The translations under genes and the position numbers were made by a program. A DNA stretch of 64,000 nucleotides from Serripes groenlandicus (lineage: Eukaryota; Mollusca; Bivalvia; Cardiida; Cardiidae). Positions 41,811 to 53,997 of this stretch are shown here, piece after piece (positions within the stretch are counted from its first letter, which is position 1; every line of letters begins with the position of its first letter). The notes beneath the pieces are model-generated. The model saw only the letters and a program-made list of their open reading frames with translations, was not told the origin of the DNA and searched no databases. The stretch is from assembly GCA_031761405.1 (NCBI GenBank), contig JASEVX010000013.1:53129219-53193218 (forward strand). The letters run 5' to 3'.

Positions 41811-42359
41811 TGTGTGAGTTACAACCTTCTTGCACTCAAAAAGTAATAAAAAATGACGTAATTCGAGTGAAAGAAGGTTGTAACTGGACAAAATCCACTA
41901 AAACTCATTTGTATGAAATTACTTTTCAATGTAAGAGTTATAAAGCTTCCTGAAATGTATTTTTTTAACAAATATCCAAAGGATGTTTTTTGTTATGTTG
42001 TCATATCTGTTGCTTCTCCTGTAAAATAATGAAAAACAGAGTTACAACCTTCTTGCACTAAAGGAACGATTTGTCGTAGATACTATATGGCTGGTTTACA
42101 GAAGCACAACTCAACTATACCTAATGGGGTAAAAGTTAAAGCTTTATTTCTATATGTATTCATATTACTCGACATACACGTTATACCATAATGTTATTAA
42201 TCACCTAATTAATAAGTATTTTATTAATCAACTTTTTTATAAATACATGAGTCTTTAGTTATAATCTTAAATAAACAAATAATGGTTAATATGGCGGAAA
42301 ATATAAGTTAAAATCGGTTACTTTGTCAATTCAATGCGTTGATCTTTAAAAAAGACGGC

Positions 42360-42530
42360 TACCTAATTCATTTTTGTGTTCCACCATTCTCGTATAAGGC
42401 GAGTTTCGACAGCCAATGAAAATGGTCCATTCCTCAGATTTCGTATTTGGCGAGTTTTGTAGCCAATGAAAACGGCAGAAATTCATATTGGCCGACTTGG
42501 TCCATATTAGGCGAGTTTTAGCAAATATTG
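42360..42530. repeat. Short tandem repeat with CCAAT words
   Basis: Three diverged copies of GGCGAGTTTYG...AGCCAATGAAAA, period about 55-60 bp. Confidence 0.6.
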
Positions 42531-42631
42531 TCTTCTTTTGTTCTGTATTAGCTCTACGGTTGTTCTAGTATCGCGTCAAATACGCAATAGTTAATTAATA
42601 AGATAGTATATCAGTAAGCGATATGTGGTTA

Positions 42632-42862
42632 ACCGTTTGCCACATACGACAATTCTGCAGCAGACGACTTTGAACATGTTTTGTCAAAAAAGGGAAAATC
42701 TCTATAATTGAATGGATAACCTATGACTAAAAGTGGAAAACATTGATGCAAAAGGAGAAATTGCTCGTTTTCAGCAATTTCTTCTTGTGTCACTATGTTT
42801 TACAAAAATCCGTCTGCTACAGAGGCGTCAGAAAGCGTCTATATGAGGTGACGGGCTAAGTC
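42632..42862. mobile_element. Palindromic miniature element copy, opposite orientation
   Basis: TTGCCACATACGACAATTCT, AAAAGGAGAAATTGCTCG, TTTTCAGCAATTTCTTC, GAGGCGTCAGAAAGCGTCTA: the 25,545 element reversed. Confidence 0.75.
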
Positions 42863-44030
42863 CATCTGATAAATCGGTCTGTTTTTAGCATGATGACTCG
42901 AACAATAACATAGGCTAACATCCTGTTATGCACTGATTCTTATTTATCACTTTACTAATATGAACAGCGTTAATGTTTGGAACCTGCTACAGACTTCTAT
43001 AGAACTTTAAAAGATTGGTATTATAAATTTTGTCATTTGGCCCCTTTTATGAATTCGCCTGGCCTTCATGTTTTTTAACCAATCAAAATGGCTTAAACAA
43101 CGTTTGTGAAGAGGTATTCAAGAAACGTTGCTACCAGATTATCTTGGAATAGGACGGGCGTATTACGAGATGAATAATTTTATAGTTTTGATCTGTTCAC
43201 CTCTGCCTGATGCCGCAGCAACTTAATTACACATTTGAACAATTTCGAGAGAGGACAATGAAAGGAATATTCCTGTGATATTTAGTTGTAATTGGTACAT
43301 TGGTTTAGCAGATGTCTTTTAAAGCTAAAATCTAAAGACGGACGGACGATGATTTGAAAGACAGAAATTTAATGACAGGTAAAGGTACATACATACATTT
43401 GTGTGGTAACAGTAATCGACATAGAATAGGAGTCACAAAATGCAATGAAATTCGTCATGTTTTTTGACCGACAGGCCTTTATCAATATAAATGTATTGTT
43501 TTGTTCAAATTTGTTGTAATGTATTGCTTTGCACTCCTCGTAAGCATACGACTTTTGATAAAGTTACATGTAATGACCGGATAAACGAATATGAACATGT
43601 TCACATTACCTCACAATGTTCTGAGTTCGGTGAAAACCATTGAATCCTTGTATCCATTTAAAGAAATGTTTTTTTAACTGTTTGTTAAGCAATTCTAGTT
43701 CTCTATTAGGTGCAACTGTGTATTTACTTCCCATTATATCATTATTTACCCTTTATACGTTTTTAGCTTTTGTCTCATACAGACTAATTTCTACAAATCG
43801 GAAGCATTCGTCATTTGATTAGTTATGATGATCGAAAAAAGAAACTGAAAATTTAACATTCCCTCACAATGTTTTCAGTTCGGTATTTTATTCATTCTTC
43901 ACACTTTTCAGATATGATACTTTATTTCTAGAAGGTGATTAGAACATATTGTTCTAGAGTCTTCAACTGATACTTGAAAAACATGATTTGATCACTACGT
44001 TCAAGATATGTAGATATGATACCTTTGTTA
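42863..44030. other. Non-coding stretch
   Basis: Two direct copies of CCTCACAATGTTYTSAGTTC about 250 bp apart (43,611 and 43,863). No gene seen. Confidence 0.4.
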
Positions 44031-44034
44031 ATGT

Positions 44035-44235
44035 TCGCAATGACCGAGTGCTTAGCGTCGGGAATTTGGTACCGGGCGGATCAGGTTTGATACCCAGAAG
44101 CTGCGGTTATGGTTGTGTGCCATTTGACAAGGCACAATTCCTAGACTTGGACTGGTTTTTTTACTCAGGGATCATGAATAAATGAACTGTCTTGATATAA
44201 GCGAACTCGAGTCGAAACGTCGTTAACCAAAATAA
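44035..44235 (+). mobile_element. tRNA-derived SINE spanning the unit 2 left edge
   Basis: Head GACCGAGTGCTTAGCGTCGG and B-box AGGTTTGATACCCAG; tail GGGATCATGAATAAATGAAC. The right part from 44,108 is repeated at 49,259, so a duplication breakpoint lies inside this SINE. Confidence 0.65.
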
Positions 44236-45087
44236 AATGAAACAAAGTTAATATAGTTGATGTACATAGCGAGACAGGATAACATGAAAGTATCGTATCT
44301 ACCAAGTGTCGAGTGGAGTCATCCTTATAATGTATTCAAGTGTCTGTGGCCACTTTATATTCTTTAAATCTGTTAATCGATCAAAAGATCCAAAATTTAA
44401 GCCAATTGACAATTGTCATACCTGTATTATATTTACCTGCCGCTTTATACTTAAGCGAATTGACAATCGTCATACCTGTATTATATTTACCCGCATCTCT
44501 TTATTTAAGCACACGACTGTAATAGTAAACACTGATTAGACACGCAATGTGCATATACAAATACATGACCTTGTTAATATACGGGTACCAGTATGAAATA
44601 CCCAAACTTTGGTTAAAATATGACATGTCTTTCACCTATAGCGGCTTACTGGTGTTGTCATGATAAGAATATCCACGTATTTGTCATAGACGTATATATC
44701 TGATGCACATTAAACTGTCTATGCCACATGACTGATTCGGTCAGGGAACACAGTTTACCTATATAGACACTGACCGTTATTCGAATACATCTCTTGCCAT
44801 TGAAATATTCAATAGTTATATGAACTCGCACTCAAAATTTGAAAGCTGATTTACGTATTCACCATGTGACACAATACTAAATAAACCCGTTTTAACATTT
44901 CCCAAGCATATAGACAAATTCAACACTTCTGCAGCAAATGACTTTTAGAAATGTGTAGAAAAAGCAGAAATTAAAAGAAAATCACGAGAACTTATTTCCT
45001 TTCCTACAAGAATGTCAACTGTGTATAACAATTATACTTTCAAATTTGTATTTCAAACGTTTTCGACAAAGATTTTTTTTGTTTAAA

Positions 45088-45172
45088 GCAGACGACTCTC
45101 TAAATAGTGAAGGGTTGAATGAACTACATGTATGACATAATGTTAGCACACGTGTTTATAAAGGATCATAAA
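45088..45172 (+). promoter_or_regulatory. Orphan TRIM-type promoter module, copy 1
   Basis: AGCAGACGACTCTCTAAATA, then CACACGTGTTTATAAAGGAT (TATAAA 45,157-45,162) matches the segment before the three TRIM-like genes. The sequence downstream is unrelated and holds no TRIM-like frame. Confidence 0.55.
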
Positions 45173-45796
45173 AGCTCGACACGTTGATCTCAATGATATA
45201 GTCTAGGACATGCGGTCTGCAATAACTGTTCGGTCCCATCCCATCTTACGCGCATGCCAACAATGTACATATTTATATCCTTGTTCATTGAAACATGGAT
45301 GTTCGTAAAAAACATTGAACCTCTTACTCTTTCCCTGTCGAATTACCTAAAGAAGACTGTTCGATGTTGAAAATCGGGCGACACCATTTTTCATTCAATA
45401 AGAGTTTTGGAATATTTTGCTTACTAAATGCATTAAAGGCAAACAATGCAGATTTCAGGAGAGACAGCAAGTTAAAAGTTGCATTGTTTGCAAAAACCTT
45501 TATATTATCATTGGCTCTGAACGAGATAACCCATTAGCTGCCAAAGTCAATAAAAAGGCAAACAAAACAGATTCAGCTGAGACAGCTCGTAAGGTGTTCA
45601 CTTAAATTTCTTGTTGGACAAACAATGGAGTGGTCCAGTTTTCAACATGGAATATTCGACTTTGTGAAATTCGGCAGTGAAAGAGTTAATTTAGAAAGAT
45701 ATAGAGTTAACTGGCCTATCAGACCAGTGACTACTACTACAGATAGGTCAGTCTACCCGGAGCGTACCAGAGTATTAACATCCATAGTTTAAACTT

Positions 45797-46000
45797 AACC
45801 CTTTCCCTCATATAGACGCTTTCTGACGCCTCTGCAGCCGACGGCTTTTTGAAAACATAGTGACAACAGAAGAAATTGCTCAAAACGAGCAATTTCTCCT
45901 TTTGCCACAATGTTTTCCACTTTTAGTCATAGGTTATCCATTCAATTCAAGAGATTTTCTATTTTCTGACAAAATATGTTCAAAGTCGTTTGCTGCAGAA
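45797..46000. mobile_element. Palindromic miniature element copy
   Basis: AACCCTTTCCCTCATATAGA, GAAATTGCTC and GAGCAATTTC hairpin, GTCGTTTGCTGCAGAAG. Nearly full length; the right end runs into the next block. Confidence 0.8.
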
Positions 46001-46351
46001 GTGAATCGTCTCTCAAACACATGAACCGTTTATACTTTCGATGAGAAACATATTTTGCGTGGCGTCCACAGCAGACGTTTGCTAAAAGCTATATGAGAAA
46101 AGGGAGAAAATATTCATCTCAATTCATCTTTATTAAAAAATGCTCTCGATACAGTCTCTCTACACGTTCGCTTGGCTATTATTAACCTGTCTCTTTAAAA
46201 TAATAATTGTTGCAAGGGATAAGATGTGCTGATTTAAAGGTGTACAGTAAATTTCAAAATCCTAACTGTTTAATTCGTACACTCTAGATACATATTGATC
46301 TGCGTCGAGGGGAAATAGGACATTTTTCAAATATTAACTTTTAACACTCAT

Positions 46352-46500
46352 TTAAATGTGTATATCCGCAGCCTGATTGAGTCTTTATTGTTTACATATT
46401 CAAGAAGGTCATTTTTTCCAAGGCGTGGTTCAAAGAGTTAAAGTTCGTCCCCCAGTTTCCAAAGGTCAAAGGTTACTGTGTTTCTATCACGTGTTTATAC
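46352..46500 (-). pseudogene. Relic minus-strand terminal exon, copy 2 (two stops)
   Basis: The frame VTFDLWKLGDEL-stop-LFEPRLGKNDLLEYV is collinear with copy 1 at 28,837. There is one TAA inside it and another just upstream. Confidence 0.45.
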
Positions 46501-47177
46501 TGTTATCTTTTCACCTTTTCCCATATACAGACGCGGAGATGCGTTTAAACGTGTCTGAATGTGTGAACAGATTAAACAACGATACATCTTCATCTGTTAT
46601 TATATATACTATTTTGTGTATTTATAGCTTTGTTGACCTCTTTGAGTAACGTAGTTACGTATATAGATTTGTTTGTTTGTTTCCTTTATTTCCCCCATAT
46701 ATTTGGGGATTTCTTTACATACAAATAAATAAAGTTATGAATATAACAATTTAACAAATCAATGGAAAGACATATTTCTTTCACCCAAGCTGACATGTTA
46801 TCATTCTTCATTCACTCACACTCTCATACGCACAAACACTCATTCACTCATTCACGAATTAACACACGGCATATTATGTTTTCAAAATGTACATTGAGCC
46901 CGTATTTACTAGATTATAGTTTGTGTTGGAATTCTAACATTTCTCTAGAACAGACGATGTTTACCAATTTTGCAGCAAACGACTTTTGAAAATGCGTAAT
47001 GAAAGTAGTTAAAATGATGTGTAATTTGTATCCTTTCCCATTAGTGCTTTCAACTGTGACTCAATATTCTTATTTCAAGTTTAAACGTTACACGGTTTAT
47101 GTAATGTTTCTCAAAGCAGACGACTCTTTAAATAGGTTATCTGTTAAAGGGTTGACTAGATTACATGTAAACGTGTT

Positions 47178-47183
47178 TATAGA
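47178..47183 (+). promoter_or_regulatory. Mutated TATA box of TRIM-like copy 2
   Basis: Reads TATAGA where copies 1 and 3 have TATAAA; 83 bp before the ATG. Confidence 0.5.
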
Positions 47184-47260
47184 GGATCATGTTCAATAGT
47201 TAGTTTTACCATTTGAAATGTGTATTGGACTTAAATCTTATTTTGTCAGTTTATTTCAAA

Positions 47261-48980
47261 ATGGCGGTTTCAGATACTCCAGACGTTTCTTCTGACGATG
47301 CTGGACTTTTAAGTCTACACGATACATCAAATATCAGTTTGTTTTGTGACTCTTGTAAAGAAGACGGTCATTATTATGAGGCGGTAGGATATTGTGTGGA
47401 TTGTACCCACCACCTATGCAAGTCATGCTTTCAGCAACACCGGACACCGAGACCAATGCGACATCACAAATTATTAGATAAAGAACAAATGCCGCAAACG
47501 AAGCCAGTTAATGTTTTCAAAGATGAATGCACGGTTAAATGCAGCGTCCATGGGGATGAAATTATGAAATATTTCTGCGAGGATCATAACATGTTCGGAT
47601 GCACTGTCTGTGTGACACTTGAACATAGGTCGTGCAAGGTGGGATACATACCGACCCTTTCTGCTGATTTATTTAACACTCAGGAGTACAAATCATTTAA
47701 ATCAGTCCTTCAGTCAATGGTCAGGAATACCAACTCTGTTCAGGATACTGCAACTCGTAATTTGGAAAATGCTAACAAAAGTGCAGAAGCGGCTGTTGCG
47801 GAAGTACGAAAACTCCGGAAGGAGATTGACAACTACTTTGATGAACTTGAAAATAATATTTCATCAAGACTGACACTGATAAGGGATGAAAACCAAGAAT
47901 CAATTGCGGAAATATTAAGGAAGAATAAAATCATCACAGACAAACTAAAGGAATTCGAAAAAGAAATGAAAGAGAAAGAGGACAAGGTACAGAAATGTCA
48001 GTTGTTTGTTGACATCAAACAACTTGATAAAACAATCTGCGAATTAAAGAAAGACATCGACATAATGGAGAAAAACTCCAACATTAAAGATTTAACATTT
48101 AAACCATCTGACAGTGTGACGAGATTCATCAGCAATAAGTCGGAAACATTCGGATCGTTAGTTCCTTTTCATGAGAGTTTTTCACTGGATATTGATAGCC
48201 TTTGTGTTGAAGATATTGCTGTTTTATCCCGAGAACGAATGGCTATTCAATGCAAAATTTCTGGCACTAGATGTATTGCGATTATTGATACAAAACAAAC
48301 ACCTGCACAAGTAATGACAACAATGGAGTCTTCATTAATAACTGGGTTAACAAGAGTTAGCGAAAACGAGATAGCTGTAACAACAGATACCGGTAACATA
48401 CAAATATATTCTGTTACTGACAAGTTAGTGCTTAAGAAAACAATACAGAATGCTGGACTATATCATGCAATTGTCTACACAAACGGCGTGTTTATTGGCT
48501 GTACAGGGTACCCCCCCGTATAACCTTCGTATGGTGAACATGAACGGTGATATAATGAAGACATTACCCATAGAAGTACACGGATTACGGTATAGACTGT
48601 GTAAAAAGACATTATCCATGACACCGTATAGCCCGTGTTGCATTGCGGTAAACTCAGACCTTACAGCGATGTACGTGTCTGATGTGGATAAGAAAACCGT
48701 TACCTGTTTGACCTTTGAAGGTGAAGTGAAAGGAAAATACAAACCTGGAAGTAAGTGGGAACCCCGAGGTGTGGCTTTCTCACCTGATGGACTCGTATAT
48801 GTGAGTGACAGAGAGAACAACAGCATTCATATTTTAACTTCTGATTTAAAGCCGCACGATGTGATCATTGGTTCAGAGTACGATATACATGTTCCACGAG
48901 GACTTGCAATATGTGATAGTGAACGTAAACTGTACGTTGTAATGGCATCTGGTAAATCAATAACTGTTTTCAACATATGA
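47261..48980 (+). pseudogene. TRIM-like B-box/coiled-coil/NHL gene, copy 2 (one-base frameshift)
   Basis: The start is ATG 47,261 (A at -3, G at +4). The first frame, to 48,523, gives 420 residues with both B-boxes, the coiled coil (about 140-285) and the first propeller part. A run of seven C at 48,511-48,517 puts it one base out relative to copy 3; with six C the reading GYPPYNLRMV would continue the protein. The second part is open in the +1 frame to TGA 48,980. It also has a 12-codon insertion (LCKKTLSMTPYS) that looks like a partial internal duplication. A homopolymer error in the assembly could explain the break, so the gene may be alive. No RING domain. Confidence 0.8.
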
Positions 48981-49169
48981 GAAATCTTAACAAGTCAATC
49001 AGTGTTTGTGTACTGTAATCTGAGACATGGAAGTGGGCCGCATCTTTCGATCTAAGGTAGAGCTGTATCTGCGTACAGTGTAGACTAATGTTAGCAGTAA
49101 TATACATACCCAAAGTATCACCAGAGTCTTCATCTTGTGACATAACTCTAGATGCAAATTCTAACAAAA

Positions 49170-49258
49170 GTGTTCATGTGTATTTCTACTAGTACATATA
49201 TGTATCATTTGTAGTTCTACTAGAACTACGTATCACGTGTAGCCATACTACATATATT
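49170..49258. repeat. 31-bp minisatellite, cut short
   Basis: About three units, ending abruptly at the junction with unit 3. Confidence 0.75.
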
Positions 49259-50029
49259 AGCGGTTATGATTGTGTGCCATTTATCAAGGCACAATTCCTA
49301 GACTTGAACTGGTTTGTTTACTCAGGGATCATGAATAAATGAACTGTCTTGATATAAGCGAACTCGATTCGAAACGTCGTTAACCAAAATAAAATGAAAC
49401 AAAGTTAATATAGTTGATGTACATAGCGAGACAGGATAACATGAAAGTATCGTTTCTACCAAGTGTCGAGTGGAGTCATCCTTATAATGTATTCAAGTGT
49501 CTGTGGCCACTTTATATTCTTTAAATCTGTTAATCGATCAAAAGATCCAAGATTTTAGCAAATTGACAATTGTCATACCTGTATTATATTTACCTGCCGC
49601 TTTATACTTAAGCGAATTGACAATCGTCGTACCTGTATTATATTTACCCGCCGCTTTTTATTTAAGCACACGACTGTAATAGTAAACACTGATTAGACAC
49701 GGAATGTGCATATACAAAAACATGACCTTGTTAATATACGGGTACCAGTATGAAATACCCAAACTTTGGTTAAAATATGACATGTCTTTCACCTATGGCG
49801 GCTTACTGGTGTTGTCATGATAAGAGTATCCACGTATAGAAAGGTTTTCATATTTTATGTTAACGTTCGGCCTTACGAATAACAGAAAGTCATCCAATTT
49901 TCTCTTCTTAATGTTACCCGAGAGTGAAGGCTCTTGTTATACTGTGATGTTAACGGACAGTGAAGGCTCTTAGCACACTGTGTATATTGAAAGGTTCCCC
50001 TACGTGTTCGCTATTCACAGATGCGAAAA

Positions 50030-50190
50030 TACCCCATTTCACCTGCCGCAGCTGAATTACATGGAAATAATGGTGTGTGTTGTTGTGACAAAGCAAGGTT
50101 ACACATGGGTACATGACCTGGTCAACGTGATATGACGTAAAATGTTGAAACGGCGTTACATCCAAATATCACATCCCATCAATAAATCAA
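50030..50190 (+). mobile_element. SINE fragment
   Basis: TGGTCAACGTGATATGACGT, GTTGAAACGGCGTTACATCC and a CAATAAATCAATG tail. Confidence 0.6.
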
Positions 50191-50469
50191 TGAATCCATT
50201 GATGATTAAAAAGTCTGATCTTGCAAAACACTGTTCGCAAACAGAGTTTTATGTCGAGCATAGAACCCTTTACAGTATGCGAATGATGTAAAATGTCACG
50301 TACCGAAGGATAACGTGTTTTAAAATGTTTATGTATGCTACATGTAATTGATACTGCGAACATTTATAGCATCTCTATCGTGTCTATAGGCAACTATCTG
50401 TTTGGTTTTTGTCAAGATGTACAAGTTCAACTGCCACTGTTACGTGACTTATGCAGTTAGATAGTCCAC

Positions 50470-51375
50470 TATAAAGATATATGCTAGCATATACACCTGG
50501 TTCAAACTGACCTGTAATGTATACATATATACGTGTGCGTGCATGTATTCCTTGTGCACATTAAAGTGTCAAAATTACGCAATGTATAGGGTCAGAATGT
50601 TCTTTATGCATATCTACTTATGATTGCATGTATACCTTGTAAACATTTACCTCTCACTGTTAAGTGTTCTATACAGTCAGAATGTAAACATATACACCTA
50701 TGCGTTTACGTATTCCTTGTGCACACTAAACCGTCACTGTTACGTTATGTATAGGGTCAGAATATACTATATGCATATATGCTGATGATTGCATGTATTT
50801 GTACACATTGACCTGTATCTGTTAAGTGTATACAGTCAGAATATACTTAGTACATATATATAGGGTCAGAATGTACTATATGCATATATACGTATGAGTA
50901 CATGTATCCCTTTTTCACAATGACATGTCACTGATACGAGATTCATTCGTTCAGACTGTACTTTAAACATGTTTACACATAGGTGAACGTATCCCTTGTA
51001 CACATTGACCCGTCACTGTAATTTGATTCATAAGGTCAGAATGTACTATATAAATATATTTGTATGCGAGCACGTAATGCTAGTACACAATAACCTGTCA
51101 CTGTTACAATGTACGTGATTTGTTTTCGGTAAATAAGTACACAATTCATAAATACGTATGCGTGCATGTATCCCTTACGCATACTAACCTGTCACTGTTA
51201 CGTGATTTGTACGGTCATAGTGTACTATTTACATATATACACGTATCCATAGTGCATATTGGTCTTTTTCTATTACGTGACTTACTTTGTAAGATATTCC
51301 TATATATAGAACTAAGTATGCAAGGTGTCCTTTTGCACATTAACCTGTCACTGTGACGTTTTTCGATATGTGTGA
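50470..51375. repeat. Degenerate tandem satellite, unit about 90 bp
   Basis: About nine diverged units with GTCAGAATGTACTATATGCA, TATGCGTGCATGTATCCCTT and ACCTGTCACTGTTACGTGA. Absent from the matching place in unit 2 (44,665). Confidence 0.8.
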
Positions 51376-51779
51376 CCTTTACACTTTTGTCATAGACGTA
51401 TATATCTGATGCACATTAAACTGTCTATGCCACATGACTGATTCGGTCAGGGAACACAGTTGATCTATATGGACACTGACCGTTATGCGAATACATCTCT
51501 TGCCAGTGAAATATTCAATAGTTATATAAACTCGCATTTAAAATTTGAAAGGTGTTTTACGTATTCCCCATGTGACACAATACTAAATAAAACCGTTCTA
51601 ACATTTCCCAAGCATATAGACAAATGTTCTGCAGCAAACATCTTTTTAAAATGTGTAGAAAAAGTAGAAATTAAATAAAAGATCACGAGAACTTTATTCC
51701 TTTCCAACAAAAATTTCATCTCTATTTAAAAATTATACTTTCAAATTAGGCGTTACACGTTTTCGACAAAGACATTTTC

Positions 51780-51865
51780 AAAAGCAGACGACTCTTTAAA
51801 TAGTGAAGGGTTGACTGAACTACATGTATGACATAATGTTCGCACACGTGTTTATAAAGGATCAT
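51780..51865 (+). promoter_or_regulatory. Orphan TRIM-type promoter module, copy 2
   Basis: AGCAGACGACTCTTTAAATA, then ACACGTGTTTATAAAGGATC (TATAAA 51,853-51,858). No TRIM-like frame follows. Confidence 0.55.
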
Positions 51866-52449
51866 GAAAGCTCGACACGTTGATCTCAACTATATAGTCT
51901 AGGACATGCGGTCTGCAATAACTTTTCGGTCCCATGCCATCTTACGCACATACCAACAATGTACATATTTATATCCTTGTTCATTGAAACATGGATGTTC
52001 GTAAAATATATTGAACCTCTTACTCTTTCCCTGTCGAATTACCTAAAGTAGACTGTTCGATATTGAAAATCGGGCGACACCATTTTTCATTCAATAAGAG
52101 TTTTGGAATATTTTGCTTACTAAATGCATTAAAGGCAAACAATGCAGATTTCAGGAGAGACAGCAAGTTAAAAGTTGCATTGTTTGCCAGAACTTTATAT
52201 TATCATTGGCTCTGAAAGAGATAACCTATTCGCTGCAAAAGGCAATAAAAAGGCTTTTGCAAACAAAGCAGGGTCAGGTGAGACAGCTCGTAACGTGTTC
52301 ACTTACATTGCTTGTTGGACGAAAACGGAGTGGTACAATTTTCAACATGGAAGATTCGACTTTGTGAATTTTGGCAGGGAAATAGTTAATATAGAAAGAT
52401 ATAGAGTTTACTGACCTATCTATCAGACGAGTAACTACTGCTATAGGTC

Positions 52450-53095
52450 AGTCTACCCGGAGCGTACCAGAGTATTAACATCCATAATTTTGACTTAACC
52501 GTTTCCCTAATATAGACACTTTCTGACGCCTCTGCAGTAAACGGCTTTTTGAAAACATAGTGACAAAAGAAGAAATTGCTCAATACTTCATGACACACTC
52601 GATGAGTCTATTTACAGTATCCACTAGTATGCATAAATCCATTACTGCTATAGATAGATCAGTCTACCCGGAGCATACCAGAGTATTAACATCCATAGTT
52701 TAAACTTAACTCTTTACTCTTACCCGGAGCGTACCAGAGTATTAACATCCATAGTTTTAACTTAACCGTTTCCCTAATATAGACACTTTCTGACGCCTCT
52801 GCAGTAAACGGCTTTTTGAAAACATAGTGACAAAAGAAGAAATTGCTCAATACTTCATGACACACTCGATGAGTCTATTTGCAGTATCCACTAGTATGCA
52901 TAAATCCATTACTGCTATAGATAGATCAGTCTACCCGGAGCATACCAGAGTATTAACATCCATATTTTAAACTTAACTCTTTCCCTCATATAGACGCTTT
53001 CTGACGCCTCTGCAGCAGACGGCTTTTTTTTGACAAAATATGTTCAAAGTCGTTTGCTGCAGAATTGTCGTATGGGGAAAGGGTTTACATATCAC
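52450..53095. repeat. Local tandem repeat of about 250 bp holding miniature elements
   Basis: CAGTCTACCCGGAGCGTACC, ATTAACATCCATA and TTTCCCTAATATAGACACTT recur from 52,448, 52,722 and 52,930. Each has a half or whole GAAATTGCTC-family element (52,494-52,586; 52,760-52,850; 52,975-53,090). Confidence 0.8.
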
Positions 53096-53187
53096 AGTCC
53101 ATTTAAAACATTATATCTCAATACTTTATAACACACTCGATGTGTCTAGTTACCCTTGTCTTGCAGTATCAACTAGTATTTATTTAT

Positions 53188-53352
53188 TTATTTATTGGGG
53201 TTTTACGCCGCTTTCAACAATATTTCAGTTATATCACGGCGACAGTTCACTTATTCATGATCCCTGGGTAAACAAACCATTACTAGGCTAGAAAATATGC
53301 CTTCCCAAGGGCACTCCACCATGACCGTAGTGCCGCGACTGGGGATCGAACT
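53188..53352 (-). mobile_element. tRNA-derived SINE, second type
   Basis: TTATTGGGGTTTTACGCCGC, TTTCAGTTATATCACGGCG, TTCATGATCCCTGGGTAAAC, and a B-box remnant GACTGGGGATCGAAC on the plus strand. Confidence 0.8.
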
Positions 53353-53849
53353 ATCCACTATTATGTCTGCAGAATACTTCACGAAATCCGTTGCGAAAGG
53401 TATATTGTATGACGCCTTCGGGGATCGAATCCTAGGAGCACGGATCTTAGATGCTTAAAGCACTAACGCCAGTGAATCCTCTGTCAAACACATGAACCGT
53501 TTATACATTCGATGAGAAACATATTTTGCGTGGCGTCTACAGCAGACGTCGGCTAAAAGCTATATGAAAAAAAACGAGAAAATATTCATCTCAATTCATC
53601 TTTATTCAAAAATGCTTCCGATACAGTCTCAATATATCCCTCTACATGCTTGCTTGGCTATTATTAACCTGTCTCCTGCATGTTATCATCAACATAAGAA
53701 TTATTGCAAAGGATGAGATATGCTTATTTAATTGTGTTAGATCACATTAAAGGCAAACTCATAACTGTTTAATTCGTTCAATCTAGAGACATATTGAGCT
53801 GCGAAGAGGGGAAATGGGACATTTTTCATCTATTAATTGTTAACATTCA

Positions 53850-53995
53850 TTCAAATGTGTATATCCGCAGCCTGATTGAGCCTTTATTGGTTACATATTC
53901 AAGAAGGTATTTTTTTCCAAGGCGTGGTTCAAATAGTTTAAGTTCGTCCACAAGTTTCATAAGGTCAAAAATTACTGTGTTTCTATCACTTGTTT
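53850..53995 (-). pseudogene. Relic minus-strand terminal exon, copy 3
   Basis: The frame is open: LVDELKLFEPRLGKKYLLEY, then VTNKGSIRLRIYTFE-stop. Several replacement changes, no indels against copies 1 and 2. Confidence 0.4.
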
Positions 53996-53997
53996 AA

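Larger units (their letters stand above)
38915..42065. mobile_element. 3.1-kb block bounded by copies of an 18-bp motif
   Basis: GCAAGAAGGTTGTAACTC occurs at 38,922 (+), 39,053 (+), 39,091 (+), 39,113 (-), 39,157 (+), 41,816 (-), 41,868 (+, first bases differ) and 42,041 (-). The outermost copies are inverted and both read TTAGYGCAAGAAGG inward. Inside lie retroelement remains and a miniature element. It may be a non-autonomous DNA transposon with subterminal repeats; no transposase frame is visible. Confidence 0.55.
44108..49258 (+). repeat. Segmental duplication unit 2
   Basis: Runs from mid-SINE to the end of the 31-bp minisatellite and is followed at 49,259 by a second copy of its own beginning. 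The 44,108-44,665 and 44,670-45,830 parts match 49,259-49,838 and 51,385-52,500. Confidence 0.88.
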
